Positions 19,599 through 32,467 of a DNA stretch of 64,000 nt are shown one piece after another. How positions within the stretch are numbered: position 1 is the first letter of the stretch; each line of letters starts with the position of its first letter. The DNA lies in the NCBI RefSeq assembly GCF_020037015.1, contig NZ_JAIQDE010000034.1, positions 1 to 64,000 on the forward strand, given 5' to 3'. Origin of the DNA: Corallococcus sp. AS-1-6. GTDB taxonomy: Bacteria > Myxococcota > Myxococcia > Myxococcales > Myxococcaceae. The notes below the pieces were generated by a model that worked only from the letters and a program-made list of their open reading frames with translations, searched no databases and was not told the DNA's origin. A program made the position numbers and the translations under genes.

Positions 19599-19931
19599 AT
19601 GGCCGCCAAGAAAGCCGCTGCGAAGAAGTCTGCCCCTGCTGCCGCGAAGAAGGCCCCTGCCGCGAAGAAGGCCGCGGGCCGTAAGCCGAACGCCGCGTTC
19701 ATGAAGGAGATGACGCCCTCCGCTGAGCTGGCGGCGATCGTCGGGTCCAAGGCGCTGCCCCGCACCGCGGTGGTCAGCAAGATCTGGGACTACATCAAGA
19801 AGAACAACCTCCAGGACGCGAAGAACAAGCGCCAGATCAACGCCGACGACAAGCTCAAGCCCATCTTCGGCGGCAAGAAGAACGTCACCATGTTCGAGAT
19901 GACCGCGCTGGTGAACAAGCACCTGAGCTGA
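19599..19931 (+). CDS. SWIB/MDM2-domain protein with lysine-rich tail
   Basis: Predicted 110-aa protein. Residues 2-30 are an Ala/Lys repeat (AAKKAAAKKSAP, AAKKAPAAKKA) resembling histone H1 tails. Residues 33-110 form a SWIB domain: FMKEMTPSAELAAIVGSKAL, WDYIKKNNLQD, INADDKLKPIFGGKKNVTMFEM. SWIB domains are known from eukaryotic SWI/SNF subunits and as small proteins in chlamydiae and some other bacteria; a DNA/chromatin-associated role is inferred. The ATG at 19599 follows GGAGGAG. Monocistronic, with a strong downstream terminator. Confidence 0.88.
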   Translation: MAAKKAAAKKSAPAAAKKAPAAKKAAGRKPNAAFMKEMTPSAELAAIVGSKALPRTAVVSKIWDYIKKNNLQDAKNKRQINADDKLKPIFGGKKNVTMFEMTALVNKHLS

Positions 19932-19938
19932 ACGGTGC

Positions 19939-20021
19939 AGGGCCCGTCGGGGCCGTCGCCGGTCGCCCGAAGGACCCTGGGGGCTCGTCACGCATCGCGC
20001 GCGACGGGCCCTCCGCTTTTT
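19939..20021 (+). terminator. Intrinsic terminator after the SWIB gene
   Basis: AGGGCCCGTCG (19939-19949) pairs perfectly with CGACGGGCCCT (20002-20012), followed by CCGC and TTTTT (20017-20021). The intervening about 52 nt can fold further. The T-tract is the clearest in the window. Confidence 0.8.
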
Positions 20022-20118
20022 CTCCCTCCGCCAACCGCTCGCCCGGAGCGTTGAAAAGGGGGCTAAGGCGCATCTGCCCGCTGGCGGACGCGCCGCGTCG
20101 GGCCTACCTCTGGGGCCC

Positions 20119-23100
20119 ATGTTCCACGACAGCCTTGAGGCAGGGGAGCGCTCCGCGCGGCAGGCGGACGCGGATGGCACGCACACGACGGTGGAAGCCC
20201 AGGCGGAGGGCCTGTTCGAGCAGGTCCAACGCGAGCTGCAATCGCGCCGCGTCACGCCGCTGTCCACCTACCGGATGCAACTGCACCAGGGCTTCACCTT
20301 CCAGCAGGCGAAGGCGCTGGTGCCGTACCTGGCCCGGCTGGGCGTGAGCGACTTCTACGCGTCGCCCTACCTCAAGGCCACGCCCGGCAGCACCCACGGC
20401 TACGACTGCGTGGACCACCAACGGCTCAACCCGGAGGTGGGCACGCCCGAGGACCACGCGGCTCTCTGTGACGCCCTGCGCGAGCACGGGCTGGGGCAGG
20501 TGCTGGACGTGGTGCCCAACCACATGGGCATCGAGCGGGACAACCGCCTGTGGCTGGACGTGCTGGAGAACGGCCCTTCGTCCATCTACGCGAAGTTCTT
20601 CGACGTGGACTGGCGGCCGGTGAAGGACGAGCTGGCGGACAAGGTGCTGCTGCCCATCCTGGGCGACCAGTACGGCATCGTGCTGGAGCGCGGCGAGCTG
20701 AAGCTGTCCTACGACGCCGGCGCCTTCCACCTGCACTACTACGACCACCGGCTGCCGGTGGCGCCGCGCCAGTACGCGAGGATCCTCGGGCACGGCCTGG
20801 AGCGGCTGGAGAAGCAGTTGGGCGCGGAGTCGCCGCACCTGGTGGAGCTGCTCTCCATCCTGACGGCCCTGGACCACCTGCCGCCGCGCACGGAGGTGAG
20901 CACGGCGAAGGTGATTGAGCGGCACCGGGAGAAGGAGGTCATCAAGCGGCGGCTGGGCGCGGTGGTGGCGGACAGCCCGGAGCTGGCGGCGTACGTGGAG
21001 GAGAACGTCCGGGTGTTCAACGGCACGCCGGGCAACGTGCGCTCCTTCGACCTGCTGGACGCGCTGCTGCAGAACTGCAGCTACCGGCTGGCGCACTGGC
21101 GCGTGGCGGGCGAGGAGATCAACTACCGCCGCTTCTTCGACATCAACGGCCTGGCCGCCATCCGCGTGGAGGACGCGGACGTCTTCCAGGAGGCGCACCA
21201 GCTCATCTTCGAGTGGCTGCGCGAGGGGCGCGTCACGGGCCTGCGAATCGACCACCCGGACGGCCTCTTCGACCCCACCGCCTACTTCCTGGACCTGCAG
21301 GAGCGCTTCTTCGTGGAGCGCGCGCGGGCGCGCTTCGACGCGGGCCGCGAGGAGGGCGGCGGCGCGCGGTGGCCGGAGGTGGAGGCGCTGTTGCGCGCGA
21401 AGTGGCGGCGCGAGGTGATGGACACGCCGGACAGCCCGCTGCGCAAGGCGCTCTTCGTGGCGGTGGAGAAGATTCAAGGTGGCCGTGAGCGCATCCCGGA
21501 CGCGTGGGCGGTGCACGGCACCACCGGCTACCGCTTCGCCAACGCGGTGAGCGGCCTGTTCGTGCACCCGGCCGCGGAGGCGCACCTGACGGAGACGTAC
21601 GAGCGCTTCGCGGGCGGCACGCAGGACTTCGCGGAGCTGGTGTACCAGAAGAAGCTGCTCATCATGCGCGTGAGCATGGCCAGCGAAATCAACGTGCTGG
21701 CGCACGAGCTCAACCGCATCTCGGAGATGAACCGCCGCACGCGCGACTTCACGCTCAACAGCCTGAGGCGCGCGCTGGTGGAGTTCATCGCGCTGTTCCC
21801 CGTCTACCGCACCTACGTGGACGGCTGGCGCGCGGAGCTGGACGTGCGCGACGTGCAGTACATCGAGTGGACCCTCCAGCGCGCCAAGGAGCGCAACACC
21901 ACCACCAACGCCTCCATCTTCGACTTCCTGCGCGACATCCTCCTGGGCCGCTACCCGGAGCACGTGGGGGACGACGAGAAGGCCGTCATGCTGCGATTCG
22001 CCATGAAGCTCCAGCAGGTGACGGGCCCCGTCATGGCCAAGGGCCTGGAGGACACGGTCTTCTACATCTACAACCGGCTGGTGAGCCTCAACGAGGTGGG
22101 CGGCGAGCCGGAGCACTTCGGCATGCGCGCCACCACCTTCCACCTGCGCAACCAGGAGCGCGCGGAGCGCTGGCCGGCGAGCATGCTCACCTCCAGCACC
22201 CACGACACCAAGCGCAGCGAGGACGTGCGCGCGCGCATCAACGTCCTCACGGAGCTGCCGGAGGCGTGGCGGGAGAAGGTGCGCGCCTGGGCGGACCTCA
22301 CCCAGGCCTTCGTCAGCCACCTGCCCACGGGCCCCGCGCCGTCGTCCAACGACGTCTACCTCTTCTTCCAGACGGTGGTGGGCGCGTGGCCCATGGGGGA
22401 TGCGGTGCCCCAGGCCGAGCTCCAGGAGTTCCACCGCCGCGTGCGCGAGTACATGGGCAAGGCCATCAAGGAGGCCAAGGTCCGCACGTCGTGGACCAAC
22501 CCGGACGGCGCCTACGACGACGCGGTGGCGCGCTTCGTGGACGCGTGCTTCGACCCCGCGAGGAGCCAGGCCTTCCTGGACGACGTGAAGGCCTTCAAGC
22601 GCCGCATCGAGCGCGCGGGCCAGCACAACGCGCTGGGGCAACTGCTCCTGAAGCTGGCGTCGCCGGGCGTGGCGGACACGTACCAGGGCTGCGAGCTGTG
22701 GGACTTGTCGCTGGTGGATCCGGACAACCGCCGGCCGGTGGACTACGCCCTGCGCGAGCGGCTGCTCACGGCGCTGGACGCCGCGGCGGCGAAGGACCGG
22801 CCCGCCCTGTGCGCGCGGCTGTCCCGGGACTTCGACGACGGGCAGGTGAAGCTCTTCGTCCTGGCGGAGGCGCTGCGGCTGCGCCAGCGGTACGCGGACC
22901 TGTTCCGCGCCGGCGGCTACGGGGCGCTGGAGCTGTCCGGGCCGCGCTCGCCCGCGGCGGTGGGCTTCGCGCGCACGCACGGTGACAGCGTGCTGATTGC
23001 CTGCGCGCCGCGTTACACCCTGGAGGCGCTGGAGTCCGGGGGGCTGGCGCAGGCGTATGACGGCACGTTCCTGAACCTTCCGGAGGCATATGCGGGCATG

Positions 23101-23222
23101 ATGTTCCGCAACGTCTTCACCGGGAACACCGTCCGTCCCCAGCAGGGGCCGGGAGGCGTGGGGCTGGCCCTGGGGCCGCTCCTCGCGGAGTTCCCGGTGG
23201 TGCTGCTGGAGAGGAGCACTGG

Positions 23223-23226
<4 letters not shown>
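20119..23226 (+). CDS. treY: Malto-oligosyltrehalose synthase
   Basis: Predicted 1035-aa GH13 enzyme converting the reducing-end alpha-1,4 bond of maltodextrin to the alpha,alpha-1,1 bond of maltooligosyltrehalose. TreY signatures: TYRMQLHQGFTF, FYASPYLKATPGSTHGYD, VVPNHMGIERDN, GLRIDHPDGLFDPTAYF (catalytic Asp), VHGTTGYRFAN and STHDTKRSEDVRARI. It is longer than many TreY proteins; an N-terminal 35-residue leader and insertions account for this. No treZ (the trehalohydrolase that completes the pathway) is in the window. glgX starts on its stop codon (ATGA), so debranching and trehalose formation are coupled. Confidence 0.93.
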
Positions 23227-25367
<2,141 letters not shown>

Positions 25368-25403
25368 CCGCCGGGGCCGTCCCGGAGTAGGCAGCGGGGC
25401 GTG

Positions 25404-26396
25404 ATGACGCACTCGCTCTGGCCCTGGGTGGCCTTCAACGTCTTCGTCCTGGCGATGCTCGCCCTGGACCTGGGGCTGTTCCACCGCAAGGAGCACGCGG
25501 TGTCGCCGAAGGAGGCGACGCTGTGGACGCTGGTGTGGGTGAGCATCAGCCTCGCGTTCTGCGGAGGCGTCTGGCACTACGGCGGCAAGGGGCCGGCGCT
25601 GGAGTGGCTGACGGCGTACGTCGTGGAGTACGCGCTGTCCGTCGACAACCTCTTCGTCTTCCTGATGGTGTTCGGCTACTTCCGGGTGCCGCCGCAGCAC
25701 CAGCACCGGGTGCTCTTCTGGGGCATCCTGGGCGCGTTCGTGATGCGCGCGCTGCTCATCGTCGCGGGCACGGCGCTGGTGGCCCGCTTCGAGTGGCTCA
25801 TCTTCCTGTTCGGCGCGTTCCTCGTCTACACGGCCTCCAAGATGCTGTGGGCCAAGGACGACGAGGACGTGGACCCGGAGGCGGGCTTCATCGTCAGGAT
25901 GTCCCGGCGCCTGCTGCCGGTGTCGCGCCAGGGCGAGGGCAGCCGCTTCTTCGTCCACGAGGACGGCCGGCGCAAGGTGACGCCGCTGTTCATCGTGTTG
26001 CTGGTGGTGGAGGCCACGGACCTGCTCTTCGCCATGGACTCCATCCCGGCGGTGCTGGGCATCAGCAAGGACCCGTTCATCATCTACACGTCCAACGTCT
26101 GCGCCATCCTGGGCCTGCGCTCGCTCTTCTTCGTCGTCTCCAGCCTGATGGAGAAGTTCCACCTGCTGAAGGTCGCGCTGGGCGTCATCCTGGCCTTCGT
26201 GGGCGTGAAGATGCTCATCGAGCACTGGTTCAAGATCCCCATCGGCATCTCGCTGGCGGTGATTGCCGGGTGCCTGCTGGTGGCCATCCTGGCGTCGCTG
26301 GTGTTCCCCAAGCCCCCGGAGGCGGAGGGGTCCACCCCGGTGGCGGACGCGGACAAGGCCCCGGACGCGCCGGCCCGGGAGCAGGAGCGCGGCTGA
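25404..26396 (+). CDS. TerC family membrane protein
   Basis: Predicted 330-aa integral membrane protein with about 8-9 helices. The TerC hallmarks are VVEYALSVDNLFVFLMVFGYF and VEATDLLFAMDSIPAVLGIS, with conserved Asp residues in the membrane, which in the Alx/TerC family are linked to Mn2+ efflux or metalation of exported proteins. A GTG lies directly before the ATG at 25404. Only 36 nt separate it from glgX, leaving no room for the yybP-ykoY manganese riboswitch that often controls the family. The C-terminal tail is acidic and Pro-rich. Confidence 0.9.
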   Translation: MTHSLWPWVAFNVFVLAMLALDLGLFHRKEHAVSPKEATLWTLVWVSISLAFCGGVWHYGGKGPALEWLTAYVVEYALSVDNLFVFLMVFGYFRVPPQHQHRVLFWGILGAFVMRALLIVAGTALVARFEWLIFLFGAFLVYTASKMLWAKDDEDVDPEAGFIVRMSRRLLPVSRQGEGSRFFVHEDGRRKVTPLFIVLLVVEATDLLFAMDSIPAVLGISKDPFIIYTSNVCAILGLRSLFFVVSSLMEKFHLLKVALGVILAFVGVKMLIEHWFKIPIGISLAVIAGCLLVAILASLVFPKPPEAEGSTPVADADKAPDAPAREQERG

Positions 26397-26451
26397 GGAA
26401 GGCCCTGCGTTTCGCTTGCATCGGGCGGGAGTCGCTGCCAAGTCTCCCGCC

Positions 26452-26835
26452 ATGTCCACCGCCACCACCGACGGCATCCGCGTCACCGTGGAGCCGACCT
26501 TCTGGCCGGAGCGCAGCACGCCCGAGGCCGGGCAGTTCGCCTTCATGTACAAGGTGGTGCTCCTCAACGAGGGCACCGTCCCGGCGCAGCTCCGGTCCCG
26601 GCATTGGATCATCACCGACGCCCAGGGCCACATCGACGAGGTGAAGGGCGAGGGCGTGGTCGGCCGTCAGCCGCACCTCAAGCCGGGCGAGCGGTTCGAG
26701 TACACGAGCTGGGCGATGCTGAAGACGCCCTTCGGCACCATGCGCGGCGGCTACGAGATGGAGCGCCCGGACGGCACGCGCTTCGAGGCGCGCATCGCCG
26801 AGTTCGCGCTCACGCTGCCTCACGCGCTGCACTGA
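26452..26835 (+). CDS. apaG: ApaG protein
   Basis: Predicted 127-aa ApaG/DUF525 domain protein with an FnIII-like beta-sandwich. Visible motifs are VTVEPTFWPERS, LRSRHWIITDAQGHIDEVKGEGVVG, LKPGERFEYTSW and GTMRGGYEM. Length is exactly typical. Enterobacterial ApaG is linked to cobalt and magnesium resistance, but its biochemical role is unresolved. The ATG at 26452 begins 55 nt after the terC stop and the gene ends 10 nt before hemH. Confidence 0.93.
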   Translation: MSTATTDGIRVTVEPTFWPERSTPEAGQFAFMYKVVLLNEGTVPAQLRSRHWIITDAQGHIDEVKGEGVVGRQPHLKPGERFEYTSWAMLKTPFGTMRGGYEMERPDGTRFEARIAEFALTLPHALH

Positions 26836-26845
26836 GGCCTCGCAC

Positions 26846-27890
<1,045 letters not shown>

Positions 27891-27916
<26 letters not shown>

Positions 27917-28982
27917 TCGCGGGCGTTTCCTGAGCCTGGGGAGCCTGCGGGGCCTGGGGCGCGCTGACGGGCGTGATGCGGGCCTGGTAGGTGCCCGCGG
28001 GCAGGTTCACGGCGGGCTGCGCGGGGCCGTTGAGGGAGGTGGACAGGGTGCCCTCCCAGGAGCGCCACTGGCCGGCCTTCACCAGGAACTCGCCCTTGCC
28101 GGTGACCTTCACGGTGGCGCCCAGCTCGGTGCCCGGCGGCGGGGCGGCGGGGGCGGGGGGCGCGTCGTCCAGCTCGTTGGGGACCTCGATGGCGGCGTTC
28201 TCGGGGTCGGCTTGGGGCGCGCCCTTGTCCTTCTTGGGGAGGGTGGCGCGGGGGGCGCTGAGGGTGCCGCCGAACTGCTCCACGAGGTCGTACTCGAGCG
28301 TGGCCACCTGCTCGCCGTTGTCGCCCGGGGTGACGGAGACGAGCTTCACGCGGTTGTGGCGCTCGCCGCCGGGGGCGCGGCGGAAGAGGGTGCCCAGGGC
28401 GTCCGGCGTGGTGAGCTCGGTGCCCAGGGACCACGTCTCGCCGGGGCGCACGGGGTCGCGCGGCAGCTCCAGCACCAGCGTGGCCAGGTTGCGCGCGGGG
28501 CCCTGGAGCCCGTCGATGATGAAGCCGCGGTCGCTGAAGGTGGCGTCCTCGGGCGCGCCGGAGTTGGGCGTCACGCGCAGTTGGCGCTCCCCGTTCTTGT
28601 CCAGTTGGAGCACGTACGTGTACTCGGTGGGGACGGAGGCCCTGGCGGCGGCGGGGGCCTGAGGCTCGGTGGGGGCGGCCTTGGCGCCCTTCTTCTTGTC
28701 GGCCTTGGCGGGCTTCTCCGCCGGGGCGGACTCCAGGGCGGGCGCGTTGCGGTCCAGGGCGAGGTTGACGCGGAAGGAGATGGGCGCGTCCTGGACGAGC
28801 TTCCAGCGCAGCACGACGGCGTCCTTGGGGACGGCGGGCGCCTTGGGAGTGGGAGCGGCCTCCTCGGGCTCGGGCGCGGTGGCTCCCGGCGGGCGCGGGA
28901 TGGGCTCCAGCTTGCCCGGCGCCTCCTGCTTGCAGGCGGTGAACGCGAGGGCGACGAGCAGACCGGACAGACTTCGCTTCAC
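27891..28982 (-). CDS. Lipoprotein, function unknown
   Basis: Predicted 363-aa protein from a GTG at 28982, preceded by CAGGAGT. Signal peptide with lipobox ALAFTAC, Cys17. A Pro/Ala-rich segment (20-55) is followed by a beta-rich domain (LRWKLVQDAPISFRVNLAL, YTYVLQLDKNGERQLRV, VRPGETWSLGTEL, KGEFLVKAGQWRSWEG). Lys/Ala/Pro linkers interrupt it and the C-terminus is a QAPQAP repeat. It looks like the class of surface lipoproteins whose domain measures conversion of modelled curves in annotation only as DUFs; I assign no function. The 3' end lies antisense to the last codons of hemH. Confidence 0.7.
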
Positions 28983-29007
28983 GGGGACACTCCTGGGTGA
29001 CGGTCGC

Positions 29008-29036
29008 GGGATAGCGGAGCGGACGGCGGTTGTAAA
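29008..29036 (-). promoter_or_regulatory. Candidate promoter of the 28982 lipoprotein gene
   Basis: On the minus strand TTTACA (29036-29031) and TATCCC (29013-29008) are separated by 17 nt, ending 25 nt upstream of the GTG. It fits a vegetative sigma-70 promoter. The rest of the 303-bp divergent region 28983-29285 shows no gene; the promoter of the plus-strand lipoprotein must also be there but is not obvious. Confidence 0.45.
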
Positions 29037-29285
29037 AGGGAGAACGGGCCTTGACGCGCCCCGCCGGAGTCAGCGCTTCCAGTCTGGCGGACGTCCACTC
29101 CCCCTCCGAGAGGAGCAAGCCTGGGCGAGCAGGCCCCCTGGCCGCAAGCCCCCTGGGGCGTTGGAGGACCCAGCTTCCGGCTCCCCACCGTATTCCTCTA
29201 TGTCCGCACCTCGCGAAGCGCGGGGGATGCCTGCGATTGGGGGCCTCCATGGGGCGAGGCCCGTGGCTTGGAATGGAGCGGCGAG

Positions 29286-29981
29286 ATGAAGCTCAAGGCA
29301 TTGGGGCTGTGGGTGGTGCTGGGGGTGTCGGCGGGGTGTGCGTCGGGGAAGCCCACCGCGCTGGAGCGGCGGCAGGCGGTTCGTGACTCGCTGGACAAGA
29401 CCTACCGGAGCACGGAGGGCTTCCAGGCGGCCCGTTGGGGGATGACGCTGGAGGAGGTGCGCGCGGCGCTGCCCGAGGCGAGCGTGGGGCCGGATGGAAC
29501 GCTGCGGATGCAGACGACCATCGCGGAGGTGCCGGCGGAGGTGGCGCTCGGATTCCTGGACAACCGGCTGGCGGCGGTGGACGTGTTCTTCGCGGACGTG
29601 GCGGATCCGCGCACGTTCCACTCGCTGATGCAGGACCTGCTCACGCGCAAGTATGGCGAGCCGAAGAAGCGCATTGACGTGGCGCGAGAGCTTCAGTGGA
29701 AGAAGCTGCCCATCCGCTTCGCCGCGGACCTGATGCCCGTGCAGGAGGTGGAGGCCGCCGCGACCGTCCAGACGACGGAGAGCGCGTTGGCCCAGGGGCG
29801 GCCCAAGCTGATCAACCGGTGGACCACGCTGGAGAGCCACGTGAACCTGACGCAGTGGTCCCTGCCGTCCCGGAGCGTCGTGGCCATCCAGTACGAGTCC
29901 GCGAAGTACGCGCCCAAGCGCGCGGACCTCATCGGGCGCTACAGCACGAAGGCACGGCAGGACCTGGTGAAGGAGCTCTGA
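29286..29981 (+). CDS. Lipoprotein, function unknown
   Basis: Predicted 231-aa protein with lipobox GVSAGC (Cys18). The mature part contains FQAARWGMTLEEVRAALP, a motif often seen in DUF-type proteins that compare an expected and an observed variable, and a C-terminal helix region. The ATG at 29286 follows AGCGGCGAG. I know no function. Its stop TGA directly abuts the stop of the convergent Sua5 gene; the two stop codons form the palindrome TGATCA. Confidence 0.7.
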   Translation: MKLKALGLWVVLGVSAGCASGKPTALERRQAVRDSLDKTYRSTEGFQAARWGMTLEEVRAALPEASVGPDGTLRMQTTIAEVPAEVALGFLDNRLAAVDVFFADVADPRTFHSLMQDLLTRKYGEPKKRIDVARELQWKKLPIRFAADLMPVQEVEAAATVQTTESALAQGRPKLINRWTTLESHVNLTQWSLPSRSVVAIQYESAKYAPKRADLIGRYSTKARQDLVKEL

Positions 29982-30947
29982 TCAGTGAGCGCGGGGCGCC
30001 GCCGCGCGGGACAGCCGGTCTCGCACGGCGATGCCCAGGCCGCTCGCGGCGGGCAGACAGGCCACGAGCACGTCGTGGCCCTGTTCGTCGGCTTCACGTA
30101 GCCGCGCATAGAGAACGCGTGCGGCCTGCGCGGGTTCTCCCGGCACGTCGAAGCGCTGCACATCTTCAGGCAATGACAGTGACGCGGGGCCCAGCACTCC
30201 GACTCGCAATCCCTGTGCTCGCAGGGCTTCCACCCGCTGCACTGCTTCACCCGCCTCCGCGAGCACCACGCCCGCCCTGGGCGCGTAGTGTGACTCCAGC
30301 GAACCCGAGACGCGCACCGTGGTCGACGTGCGCACCGGCACCGTGCGCCCCAGCACCCGCTCGATGTCCTCTGTCGCCAGACCTCCGGGCCTGAGGATCG
30401 CGGGGGCTCCGGAGGACAGGTCCACGATGGTTGACTCCACGCCCACCGTGGACGGACCTCCGTCCAGCACCAGGTCCACGTCGCTGCCCAGGTCTCGCTG
30501 GACGTGCTCCGCCGTCGTCGGGCTCACCCGTCCGAAGCGGTTGGCGCTGGGGGCCGCCACGCCGCCTCCCAGCCGCTGGAGCACCTCCATGGCCACGGAG
30601 TGTCCCGGCACTCTCAGGGCCACCGTGTCCTGGCCTCCCGTCACCGCGTCCGTGGCCTTCGACGTGCGCTTCAGCACCAGGGTCAGCGGCCCCGGCCAGA
30701 AGGCCTTCGCCAGCGCCTTCGCTTCGTCCGGTACCTCACGGGCCCACTCGGACAGGTGCTCCGCTCCGGGGATGTGGACGATGAGCGGGTGGTTCGCTGG
30801 CCGACCCTTGATGGCGAAGACGCGGCGCACCGCCAGCTCGTCCTCGGCGTTGGCCGCGAGGCCGTAGACCGTCTCTGTTGGCAGGGCGATGACACCGCCG
30901 CGTCGCAGCAATTCGACTGCACGGTCGAGGAGGTCGGGAGTAAGCAT
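29982..30947 (-). CDS. sua5: L-threonylcarbamoyladenylate synthase (Sua5 type)
   Basis: Predicted 321-aa enzyme making threonylcarbamoyl-AMP from Thr, bicarbonate and ATP for the t6A37 tRNA modification. The YrdC domain (1-205) shows GGVIALPTETVYGLAANA, KGRPANHPLIVHI, FWPGPLTLVL and AAPSANRFGRVSPTTA. The C-terminal Sua5 domain (about 235-321), with SHYAPRAGVVL, makes it the long Sua5 form rather than TsaC. ATG at 30947; the frame is open upstream, but that part overlaps the divergent neighbour. Confidence 0.93.
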   Translation of the reverse strand: MLTPDLLDRAVELLRRGGVIALPTETVYGLAANAEDELAVRRVFAIKGRPANHPLIVHIPGAEHLSEWAREVPDEAKALAKAFWPGPLTLVLKRTSKATDAVTGGQDTVALRVPGHSVAMEVLQRLGGGVAAPSANRFGRVSPTTAEHVQRDLGSDVDLVLDGGPSTVGVESTIVDLSSGAPAILRPGGLATEDIERVLGRTVPVRTSTTVRVSGSLESHYAPRAGVVLAEAGEAVQRVEALRAQGLRVGVLGPASLSLPEDVQRFDVPGEPAQAARVLYARLREADEQGHDVLVACLPAASGLGIAVRDRLSRAAAPRAH

Positions 30948-30979
30948 GCTCGGTTCGCACTGTCTCCCCTGGAGAAACC

Positions 30980-32395
30980 ATGGGCAAGCCACACGTTTTC
31001 GAAGCGCACAGCCAGATGCCGGTTCCCGCCGCCGACCTCTTCTCCTGGCACACCCGCGAGGGGGCCTTCGAACGCCTGTCACCTCCCTGGGAGACCGCGG
31101 AGGTCATCGACCGCTCCGGCGACGGCATCCGTCCCGGCGCCCGCGTCGTCGTGAAGCTCCACCTGGGCCCCATCCCCCAGCGCATGGTCGCCGAGCACAC
31201 CGCCTACGTGGAGGGCTCCTCCTTCCAGGACACCCAGCGTGAAGGCCCGTTCGCCAAGTGGATCCATGACCACCGCATGAACCCCTCGGGCCCCCAGGCC
31301 TCCATCCTGGATGACCACATCCAGTACGAGCTGCCCGTGGGCACGCTCGGGGACACCTTCGGCGGTGGCTATGCGCGCAAGCGTCTGGAGCGCATGTTCG
31401 CGTACCGCCACACGCTCACCCGCGCGGACCTGCGCCGCCATGCGCGGTTCGCATCCCAGGGCCCGCTCACCGTGGCCATCGGCGGCGCGTCCGGCATGCT
31501 CGGCTCCGCGCTGTCGTCGTTCCTCACCACCGGCGGCCACCGCGTGAAGCGGTTGGTGCGCGGCCGCGCGAACCCGGCGCGCGGGGACATCTCCTGGGCT
31601 CCCGACAAGGGCACCATCGACGCCGCGGGCCTGGAGGGCGTGGACGCCGTGGTGCACCTGTCCGGCGCCAACGTGGGCGAAGGCCGTTGGACCGACGAGC
31701 GCAAGCAGGAGATCCTCAAGAGCCGCACCGAGAGCACCCGCCTGCTCTGCGAGACGCTGGCCCGCGCCACCCGCAAGCCGCGCGTGCTCATCTGCGCCTC
31801 CGCCGTGGGCTACTACGGCAGCCGGGGCGAGGAGGAGGTCACCGAGACGTCCTCCTCCGGTGACGGCTTCCTCGCGGACGTCACGCGCCAGTGGGAGGCC
31901 TCCACCAAGGCCGCCGAGGACGCGGGCATCCGCGTGGTGCACCTGCGCATCGGCGTGGTGCTGGACGCGCGCGGCGGGGCGCTCGCGAAGCTGGCGCTCG
32001 CGACCCAGGCGGGCGGCGGCGGGCCCGTGGGCTCCGGACGCCAGTGGCTGAGCTGGGTGTCCCTGGAGGACGTGCTGGGGCTCATCCAGTTCGCCCTCTT
32101 CACCCCGTCCATCCAGGGCGCCCTCAACGCCGTGTCCCCGAACGCGGTGCGACAGGGCGAGCTGGCGAAGGTGCTGGGCAAGGTGCTGCACCGTCCCGCC
32201 GTCTTCCCGCTGCCCGCCGCCGTGGTGAAGACCGTCTTCGGGCAGATGGGCGAGGAGACCCTCCTGTCCAGCACCCACGCCCTGCCCACGGTCGCGCAGG
32301 CGAAGGGCTTCTCCTTCCTCCTGCCCGGCCTGGAGGAGGCGCTGCGCTTCACCCTGGGGCGGACCACGGACGGCGCGGAATACCGCCACGGATAG
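30980..32395 (+). CDS. SRPBCC-epimerase (TIGR01777-type) fusion
   Basis: Predicted 471-aa fusion. Residues 1-150 are a START/SRPBCC-type ligand-binding domain (FEAHSQMPVPAADLFSWHT, PGARVVVKLHLGP, DHIQYELPVGTLG). Residues 160-471 are an SDR epimerase of the SulA/YfcH-like group: LTVAIGGASGMLGSAL, DAVVHLSGANVGEGRW, ICASAVGYYGSRGEE and the C-terminal DUF1731-like GEETLLSSTHALP. The fusion is known in several phyla but its substrate is unknown. It starts 32 bp from the divergent sua5 gene. Confidence 0.88.
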   Translation: MGKPHVFEAHSQMPVPAADLFSWHTREGAFERLSPPWETAEVIDRSGDGIRPGARVVVKLHLGPIPQRMVAEHTAYVEGSSFQDTQREGPFAKWIHDHRMNPSGPQASILDDHIQYELPVGTLGDTFGGGYARKRLERMFAYRHTLTRADLRRHARFASQGPLTVAIGGASGMLGSALSSFLTTGGHRVKRLVRGRANPARGDISWAPDKGTIDAAGLEGVDAVVHLSGANVGEGRWTDERKQEILKSRTESTRLLCETLARATRKPRVLICASAVGYYGSRGEEEVTETSSSGDGFLADVTRQWEASTKAAEDAGIRVVHLRIGVVLDARGGALAKLALATQAGGGGPVGSGRQWLSWVSLEDVLGLIQFALFTPSIQGALNAVSPNAVRQGELAKVLGKVLHRPAVFPLPAAVVKTVFGQMGEETLLSSTHALPTVAQAKGFSFLLPGLEEALRFTLGRTTDGAEYRHG

Positions 32396-32467
32396 GCCCC
32401 GTGCTTGACACTCCTCGGGAGGGGCGACAGAAGTGCGCCGCTTCCCCCCTCGCTTCGAGGAGTCCTG

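Noticed and set aside
25368-25403. yybP-ykoY manganese riboswitch before terC
   Set aside because: Only 36 nt lie between glgX and terC, too short for the aptamer, and no such fold is visible.
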